64,000 nt of DNA. It comes from Dentipellis sp. KUC8613. Its lineage: Eukaryota; Basidiomycota; Agaricomycetes; Russulales; Hericiaceae. The number at the start of each line of letters is the position of its first letter. Position 1 is the first letter of the stretch. The notes under the pieces were generated by a model. It searched no databases and had not been told where the DNA came from. It saw only the letters and a list, made by a program, of their open reading frames with translations. Location of the stretch: the NCBI GenBank assembly GCA_002286715.1, contig NSJX01000010.1, positions 413,244 through 477,243 on the forward strand, written 5' to 3'. Made by a program: the position numbers and the translations under genes. Positions 58,830 through 64,000 of this stretch are shown in pieces.

Positions 58830-61800
58830 ATAGCCATAAGTCCTAAATCCATAACAAAAGAAGTGTGCTTAGCTCGAGGTAAAGCCTTCGTCATAATATC
58901 TGCCACATTCTCCGCAGTCGGAGCATACTCCAACCTAATACTCTTCCTCGCAACGTGCTCCCTAATAAAATGATATTTGATATCAACGTGCTTTGTCCGA
59001 GCGTGATAAACGTGGTCCTTCGACATTGAAATGCTGGCCTGGTTGTCGCAGTGGAGGATCATCGCGGATGACAGACCAAAGTCGAGTTCCTTTAGCAGGC
59101 TGCGCAGCCACAATGCCTCTTTCGTGGCGTGCGCGATGGCGATGTACTCGGCGACGGCGGTGGAATCGGCCACGGTCGGCTGCTTCTTCGAGCTCCATGA
59201 GATGACGCTGCCGGCAAGGAAGAACGCGTAACCCGAGACAGATCTGCGCGCGTCAGGATCGCTGCCGTGGTCAGCATCGGTGTAGCCAACAGGGACGCGT
59301 TGCGGCAGATCTCCCCCGTACACGAGAGCCAGGTCCAAGGTCCCCTTGATGTACCGAAGGACTCGCTTCGCCGCTGCGAGGTGTGCTCGTCCGGGGTTCG
59401 CCATGAACTGGGATAGGGACTGGACGGTGTACGCGAGATCCGGGCGCGTTGCCATGGACGCGTACATGACGGCGCCGACGATGGAAGAGTACTCGTTACC
59501 TTTCATGTCGTCGATCTCGTCCTGAGTGGTGGGGCATTGCGCCTTCGAGAGGTGTACGACTGGGTCCATGGGCGTGGAGACGGGGTTGCAGTTTTCCATC
59601 TGGAAGCGCTTGAGCACGTTTCGCAGATAGTGCGTCTGCGACAGCGTGATCGTCTTCTCGATGGGATTGCGTGAGACTGACATACCCAGCATCAGATGGG
59701 GTTCTCCGAGCTCCACAGTCTCGAAAGGTAATGTCTTGAAGTCAATCTTGACTTGCAACATCTCTGTAGTGGTGCTTGCAGCGAGAAGCATGTCGTCGAC
59801 GTGAATGACGATGATGGAGCGGCCGTCCTTGGTCGTTCGGTAATAGACGCACGGGTCCGAGAGCGAGCGCGTGAAGCCGATCGAGCGCAGCGCGCGGTCG
59901 AGCATCTTGTTCCACACGCGGCCCGACTGCTTCAAGCCGTAGATGGACTTCAGTAAGTGAAGGACCCAGTCTTCTTTACCTTCAACGACGAAACCCTCGG
60001 GCTGACGCATATAGATTTCTTCGTCGAGAGTCCCATTGAGGTAAGCTGATTTGACGTCGACCTGTTCTAGAATCCAGCCTTCGGTTGCAGCAAGTGCGAA
60101 GACCAGTCGAAACGACTCGAAACGGGCGACAGGTGAGTGCGTCTCGTTGTAATCGACTCCGGGACGTTGAGAGAAGCCTTGGGCGACGAGGCGAGACTTG
60201 TAGCGCACAGGTATGTCGAGTTGGTTCTTTTTGAGCCTGTACGTCCACTTACAGCCAATAGCAACACGCCCGTCCGGAAGAGGAACGAGCTCCCACGTTC
60301 CGTTATCTTCGAGCGTCGTGAACTCCTCCCCCATGCTTCCCTTCCACTTCGGCCTCTGCGGACTCCGCATTGCTTCGCGGTACGTCCGTGGCTCATCCTC
60401 AGCCGTGAAAAGCACAAGATCGGGGCCGTAAACGAGCGATAGAAGAGCGTGCTCGATTGCGAGGTGGATCTCCTCGCTCTCCGGGTCGTTCTCTTCGGTA
60501 TCTTCGCTCTCGATGGTGCGTGTCTCTGCTTCCTCTTCATCCTCCTCGTGTTCGCTAATCGCTTCTGCTCCCCCTTCGCGAGCTGCGACTTCCGCTTCGC
60601 GTGCAAGACGTCGTGCGAGACGCTGCTCGCGAATCTCGCGATTACGCGCGGTCTGTGCGGCAGCGGCGGCGGCCTGTGCATCTGCGCGCTGCTTAAGGGC
60701 GCTCGGTACAGGGATGCGAGTGCTTTGGCGGGGCGGAGGGGCAGGTGGTGGAGCTGGTGGTTCGACGGCAGGCACGGGCGCGGGCTCGTTCGCAACCGGT
60801 ACGTTGTCTACCGCATCGATTTTCGCTCCCCCCTTATCTTCAGCCTTCGGCGGCTCCCCCAGCTTCTCGTCTTTTGCCGCAATCGGTGCCGCCTGCACGA
60901 CAGGAATCGGTGCGCCCGTCTGGGTGCCTTGTTCGACTTTCGGCAATACTGCGGCGGCAGGCGCTGGTGCGGGTGCTGGCGCAGGTCCGGGCGCGGGCGG
61001 GGGTGCTGTTCCTACGGGCACGATGGGTTGAGCGACAGGTATCTCTCGGATAACCTGGTCTTCAGTCCGAGGTGCGAGCGGGAACAAATTCTCGAAGAAC
61101 GTCACGTCGCGAGACTTGATGATTCGACGAGTCGGCGCATGCCAAAGACGGTACGCAGCATCTTCGTAGTACCCGATATGGATGCACTCCACTGATTTGG
61201 CGTCCCATTTAGTCCGCTTGGCCTTGGGGATCAACGCAAAGGCCTTACAACCAAGCGCGCGCAAGTGCGACACGTTCGGCTTGTATCCATGCCAGACCTC
61301 GTACGGGGTTTTGCCCTGCAGTGCGGATGTCGGGCCAAGGTTCTTCAGGTACGTCTGCGCAGTGATAATCTCGGGCCACAGGAAACGGGGAACTCCCGCT
61401 TGATGCACGACCGCAATACCACGCTCGACCTCGGTCCGGTTGAGGCGTTCTGCTACGCCGTTCTGCGATGGCGAGTAGGGAGCCGTGAGTTCGAGAGCGA
61501 TACCTGCTTTCTCCAGGTACGCAATCATCTCCTTTCCGAGGTACTCCCCCCCATTATCGGCCCGCAGCCGCTTTATCGATCGGCCCGTCTGCTTCTCGAC
61601 GAGCGCGCGGTACTTCTGGAACCGCCCGAACACGTCGCTCTTCGCGCGCATTCGGTACTCGTGACTGTATCGCGAGGCGTCATCCGTGAACGTCACGAAA
61701 TAACGCGAGCCATCGTGCGCCTGGGTCTTCATCGGACCACAGACATCTGTGTGTACCCGCTCGAGCAACTCCTCTGCTCGGTGGTCTGCTTCTTTCGGGA

Positions 61801-63346
61801 ACGACTTTCGGTGCTGCTTTCCGAGAACACAGTCTTCGCAGCGGGGCGCGGCCGCTTTCGAAGTCAACTTCAATCCTTCGACAAGGTCCTGCGAGATCAA
61901 GATATCAAGGCTCGTGTGCCCCATGTGACCATATCGACGGTGCCAGAGCGCGCGCGTCAACGGCACCACGGCGAACGAGGCTTCGCACGGCGGTGCAGAA
62001 TCGGGAGTCGGGGTTGTCGTCGATGAGGCAAGGTTAGGCGGCGAGTCGAGATAGTATAGATTGTCGATAAGTGTGCCTGTAGCTATCGGCTTCTCGCTTT
62101 TCCCGTACAATTTGACACGTCCGCCACCGAAGTATGCACTCCCCCCCGCACGATCTAGCTTGCTGATACTGAGTAGATTGTGCGCGGCTTCGGGCGCGTG
62201 AAGGACGTTCGAAAGCGTGATCAGACCTTCGGTGTTGTGCTCGTCCCGCACCGTCTTCACCTTGACCGTGCCTACGCCGGGGCTGAGCAGGCCGCTGCCG
62301 TTCGAGGCTGTGCCAATCAGGCGCTCTCGGGGCTTGTAGTCCTCGAAGACGTCCTTATCGGAATTGACGTGCGAAGTGGTGCCTGTGTCGACAATCCACA
62401 GCGGCTCGGCGGCTATCGATGCGAGAGACTTCTCAGGGGGTGGGGACGATGAAAAAGTAAGGAGCGACGTCTCGCGACGACCGCCCGCTGCATTGGCTGA
62501 CTCGTCTACAGTACGACCTCGCGTCGCATCAGCGGCGCCTTCTCGGTTCTGCGGACAATCCCACTGGTAGTGCCCCATCTGCTTGCACTTGTGGCATTCG
62601 ACCTCGGCGCTCGGGCGCATGCGACGTCGCCCAGAAGGCCGTGGGCTATTCTCCTTCCCCTTGTCCTGCCGACCGCCCTTTCCGCTCTGCCTGCTCCCGG
62701 TACTGTCCGAGCGAGAGTGCCCCGCCTGGAGCGCCACATCGCCTGTGGGTGCTGGACTGCCCTCGCGTTCCTCGCGAGCCTTGCGTCGGTTGTAGGAATC
62801 ACGAAGACGGTTAATGAGAGCGGAGGAAGTGATGGTCGTCGTATCGGAGATGGTATCGATGATGGGCTCGTAGGTGGCGTTGAGCGACGAGAGGATGCGA
62901 TCGACGAGGGTCTGGTCGGTCATCGTGACCTTGAGGCTCGTTGCTGTAAAGTAGAGCTCGCGGAGTGTCGAGATGTGCTGCATGAGATCGGTATCCGGGT
63001 CCATGTTGAGCGCGTAGAACTGCGTCGTGATGAGAGCCTTCCCGGTCGCCGACGTCGACTCGAACTGATCCGTGATCGCCTTCCACATCTCGGCTGCCGT
63101 CAATGCATTGAGCAGTACGCTCATGAGCTCGCTCTCGATGCTCAGCGCGATCTGAGCCTGTGCGAACGAGTCCTTCTCGGTCCATGTCACCGCCAGGCTA
63201 GCGTCCGTCGGCTTCTTGTCCGTCCCATCAACAATCTTCCACAAACCCTGCGACGTCAACACGATCTGGATCTTCTTCCGCCATACACTCCAGTTGTCGT
63301 TGTTGAGCTTCGGTTCGATGTGGACAATCTTTGCATAAGTAGCCAT
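58826..63346 (-). CDS. Copia gag-pol polyprotein, 1506 residues, uninterrupted
   Basis: One open frame from ATG at 63346. Order by approximate residue: gag (1-240, with WSVWRKKIQIVL); zinc knuckle CHKCKQMGHYQWDC (about 250); aspartic protease WIVDTGTTSH (about 317); integrase zinc site HRRYGHMGH with CEDC (about 467-505) and catalytic segments HTDVCGP, DDAS and ADNGGEYLG (530-600); a Pro/Ala-rich linker (about 780-900); reverse transcriptase RLVAQGFSQRPGVDY, QVDVKSAYLNG and the active-site IHVDDMLLAA (about 1075-1180); RNase H GYTDADHGSD and SSKKQPTVADSTAVAEY (about 1375-1420). All catalytic acidic residues I can place are present. Gag and pol share one frame, so their ratio cannot be set by frameshifting here. 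Confidence 0.95.
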   Translation of the reverse strand: MATYAKIVHIEPKLNNDNWSVWRKKIQIVLTSQGLWKIVDGTDKKPTDASLAVTWTEKDSFAQAQIALSIESELMSVLLNALTAAEMWKAITDQFESTSATGKALITTQFYALNMDPDTDLMQHISTLRELYFTATSLKVTMTDQTLVDRILSSLNATYEPIIDTISDTTTITSSALINRLRDSYNRRKAREEREGSPAPTGDVALQAGHSRSDSTGSRQSGKGGRQDKGKENSPRPSGRRRMRPSAEVECHKCKQMGHYQWDCPQNREGAADATRGRTVDESANAAGGRRETSLLTFSSSPPPEKSLASIAAEPLWIVDTGTTSHVNSDKDVFEDYKPRERLIGTASNGSGLLSPGVGTVKVKTVRDEHNTEGLITLSNVLHAPEAAHNLLSISKLDRAGGSAYFGGGRVKLYGKSEKPIATGTLIDNLYYLDSPPNLASSTTTPTPDSAPPCEASFAVVPLTRALWHRRYGHMGHTSLDILISQDLVEGLKLTSKAAAPRCEDCVLGKQHRKSFPKEADHRAEELLERVHTDVCGPMKTQAHDGSRYFVTFTDDASRYSHEYRMRAKSDVFGRFQKYRALVEKQTGRSIKRLRADNGGEYLGKEMIAYLEKAGIALELTAPYSPSQNGVAERLNRTEVERGIAVVHQAGVPRFLWPEIITAQTYLKNLGPTSALQGKTPYEVWHGYKPNVSHLRALGCKAFALIPKAKRTKWDAKSVECIHIGYYEDAAYRLWHAPTRRIIKSRDVTFFENLFPLAPRTEDQVIREIPVAQPIVPVGTAPPPAPGPAPAPAPAPAAAVLPKVEQGTQTGAPIPVVQAAPIAAKDEKLGEPPKAEDKGGAKIDAVDNVPVANEPAPVPAVEPPAPPPAPPPRQSTRIPVPSALKQRADAQAAAAAAQTARNREIREQRLARRLAREAEVAAREGGAEAISEHEEDEEEAETRTIESEDTEENDPESEEIHLAIEHALLSLVYGPDLVLFTAEDEPRTYREAMRSPQRPKWKGSMGEEFTTLEDNGTWELVPLPDGRVAIGCKWTYRLKKNQLDIPVRYKSRLVAQGFSQRPGVDYNETHSPVARFESFRLVFALAATEGWILEQVDVKSAYLNGTLDEEIYMRQPEGFVVEGKEDWVLHLLKSIYGLKQSGRVWNKMLDRALRSIGFTRSLSDPCVYYRTTKDGRSIIVIHVDDMLLAASTTTEMLQVKIDFKTLPFETVELGEPHLMLGMSVSRNPIEKTITLSQTHYLRNVLKRFQMENCNPVSTPMDPVVHLSKAQCPTTQDEIDDMKGNEYSSIVGAVMYASMATRPDLAYTVQSLSQFMANPGRAHLAAAKRVLRYIKGTLDLALVYGGDLPQRVPVGYTDADHGSDPDARRSVSGYAFFLAGSVISWSSKKQPTVADSTAVAEYIAIAHATKEALWLRSLLKELDFGLSSAMILHCDNQASISMSKDHVYHARTKHVDIKYHFIREHVARKSIRLEYAPTAENVADIMTKALPRAKHTSFVMDLGLMAI

Positions 63347-63421
63347 TGTGAATAGCTGAGCTAGACCAGATGAAATTCTGGGCCGGCGAGTGTCCTACTT
63401 CGGGTCTAAACGTGACCAGCA

Positions 63422-63433
63422 GGGCCCATAACC
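63422..63433 (-). other. Primer-binding site matching the initiator tRNA-Met anticodon arm
   Basis: GGTTATGGGCCC (minus strand) directly follows the 5' LTR. Its complement GGGCCCATAACC is the anticodon-arm sequence of eukaryotic initiator tRNA-Met (anticodon CAT). This implies priming by a tRNA cut in its anticodon loop, as described for Drosophila copia, not by the tRNA 3' end. Confidence 0.8.
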
Positions 63434-63724
63434 TGTTTCAGGCTAGAGATACGCAGTATCGCTCAGCGCAGGAAGAAAGACGCTAAATTAAATATATATA
63501 CCTAGAGATACGCAGTATCGCTACGGGTTCGTAAGTAAACGGCAACACAATATGAGAATGGGAACCGGCTCACCTCAGCGCAGGAAGAAAGACGCTGAGG
63601 TGGGCGGTATACACGAGGTGCGTACGAGAGGGGCGACACGGAAAAGTCCGTGAAACTGTACATATCCTAACTACACGTTGTACGCTAGTACGAAACTGTC
63701 CGTATGGCGTACTGACCCACAACA
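63434..63724 (-). repeat. Copia 5' LTR (element orientation), 291 bp
   Basis: Same sequence and length as 58528-58818; I found no difference on reading both. In the minus orientation it should carry the promoter of the element. Confidence 0.93.
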
Positions 63725-63729
63725 AACTT
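63725..63729. repeat. Target-site duplication, right (AACTT)
   Basis: Second copy of AACTT, directly after the right LTR and followed by CAAGTTCAG, where the S53 exon resumes. Confidence 0.93.
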
Positions 63730-64000
63730 CAAGTTCAGAACCTGATCGTCAGGCGCAGCACCGCCCTGGACATAGCTGCCTGGGGCCGTTGCACGTCGGT
63801 GATGAACATGCATTGTCCGTGCATGATGGGGCGACGCCCCCACCAGCGATGCGAGAGCAGCTCCGACAAGGTAGAGCCTGAGCATGACGATGAGGGAAGG
63901 AGGGCGAGGAAGGGTGTCGACGCACTGAGTATACCACAACGATGTAGCTGCGATTTTAAGCAGTCGAGCCACGAGAAGATTGATGGTCCGGGCCTACGAC

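Larger units (their letters stand above)
58528..63724 (-). mobile_element. Complete Ty1/copia LTR retrotransposon, 5197 bp
   Basis: Two 291 bp LTRs flank one long gag-pol frame on the minus strand. LTRs begin TG and end CA. A primer-binding site, a polypurine tract and a 5 bp target duplication are all in place. The domain order (gag, protease, integrase, reverse transcriptase, RNase H) defines the copia superfamily. The LTRs read identical by eye along their whole length, and the frame is open, so the copy is young and could still be mobile. Confidence 0.95.
56560..63885 (-). pseudogene. Second S53 sedolisin gene, interrupted in exon 1 by a copia retrotransposon
   Basis: The start codon and signal peptide (MLRLYLVGAALASLVGAS) lie at about 63830-63885. 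After VLNLKF the reading frame is broken by the inserted element and resumes at 58527 with ALTQNDVSTLHQKV-type sequence. Everything downstream looks functional: GLEG plus LDIQWTLSLVSP, VLVASGDAGVLGG, RGYPDVSARMDF, GVGTSLSTPIVASV and the terminal GWDP...TGVGTPVYTKLKAAAGL, with matching introns. The retrotransposon is therefore the only disabling change I see. Unless the whole element is spliced out, which is unlikely, no full-length enzyme can be made. Confidence 0.88.
56330..64000. repeat. Tandem duplication unit 2 (S53 gene with flanks), split by a copia element
   Basis: Sequence of unit 1 recurs from 56330 to 58527 and again from 63725 to the window end. The intervening 5.2 kb is a retrotransposon. 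Copy-to-copy identity is high in exons and lower in introns and flanks. Confidence 0.85.

Noticed and set aside
60449..61195. Long plus-strand frames across the copia gag-pol
   Set aside because: Antisense shadows of a continuous 1506-codon polyprotein.
63415..63440. Possible tRNA gene with a CAT anticodon near the LTR
   Set aside because: Only the anticodon-arm sequence is present, with no acceptor, D or T arms; it is the retrotransposon primer-binding site.

Overview
The window is nuclear DNA of a filamentous basidiomycete, most likely an Agaricomycete of the wood-decay or polypore type. Genes are dense, on both strands, and cut by many 50-60 nt GT-AG introns. The content fits: large-exon F-box proteins, a CaaX pheromone precursor, fungalysin, sedolisins, inositol phosphorylceramide synthase, a QDE-2-like Argonaute and a Ty1/copia element. 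I rebuilt most gene models by eye from splice sites and reading-frame continuity. Where I summed exon lengths they are divisible by three and give the protein lengths quoted. Family names come from recognised motifs, not database searches.

Layout. 1-4.75 kb: a two-finger C2H2 protein (minus) whose roughly 1.1 kb upstream region is duplicated at the left edge, where a paralogue probably begins. 5.3-9.3 kb: an ornithine cyclodeaminase/mu-crystallin-like enzyme and a plasma-membrane-type ZIP zinc transporter. 9.7-13.8 kb: two diverged F-box genes in tandem; a third lies at 32.2-34.1 kb, and all three share a tiny first exon and one giant second exon. 14.2-20.4 kb: an unrecognised five-exon gene and a large RhoGEF. 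20.6-26.1 kb: a SulP-STAS-cyclic-nucleotide-binding transporter of the yeast YGR125W type, with an 836 nt first intron built of degenerate repeats. 27.8-31.9 kb: a secreted GH18 chitinase and an Atg22-like vacuolar effluxer. 34.5-35.6 kb: the 25 kDa mRNA cleavage factor I subunit.

35.9-41.5 kb: decayed gene remnants, including an extended SDR reductase with several frameshifts and a lost catalytic Lys, then a 46-residue lipopeptide mating-pheromone-type precursor ending CVIA with its own TATA box, then an intact NAD formate dehydrogenase. 41.8-48.3 kb: an M36 fungalysin, a Rab18-like GTPase and AUR1. 49.7-52.9 kb: a full Argonaute.

53-64 kb: a tandem duplication of a secreted S53 sedolisin gene. 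The first copy is intact. The second is split in exon 1 by a complete copia element of 5197 bp, with 291 bp LTRs that read identical, a 5 bp target duplication (AACTT), an open 1506-codon gag-pol, a half-tRNA-iMet primer site and a polypurine tract. This is a very recent insertion.

Themes. Secreted hydrolases (chitinase, M36, two S53), vacuolar or nutrient transport (ZIP, SulP-CNB, Atg22) and housekeeping genes (CFIm25, AUR1, Rab18, FDH) are mixed with fast-evolving families. The most interesting points are the pheromone precursor, which is shorter than the usual ORF cut-off, and the young copia insertion about 5.6 kb from an Argonaute gene. I saw no pheromone receptor, homeodomain mating gene, tRNA, rRNA or CRISPR.
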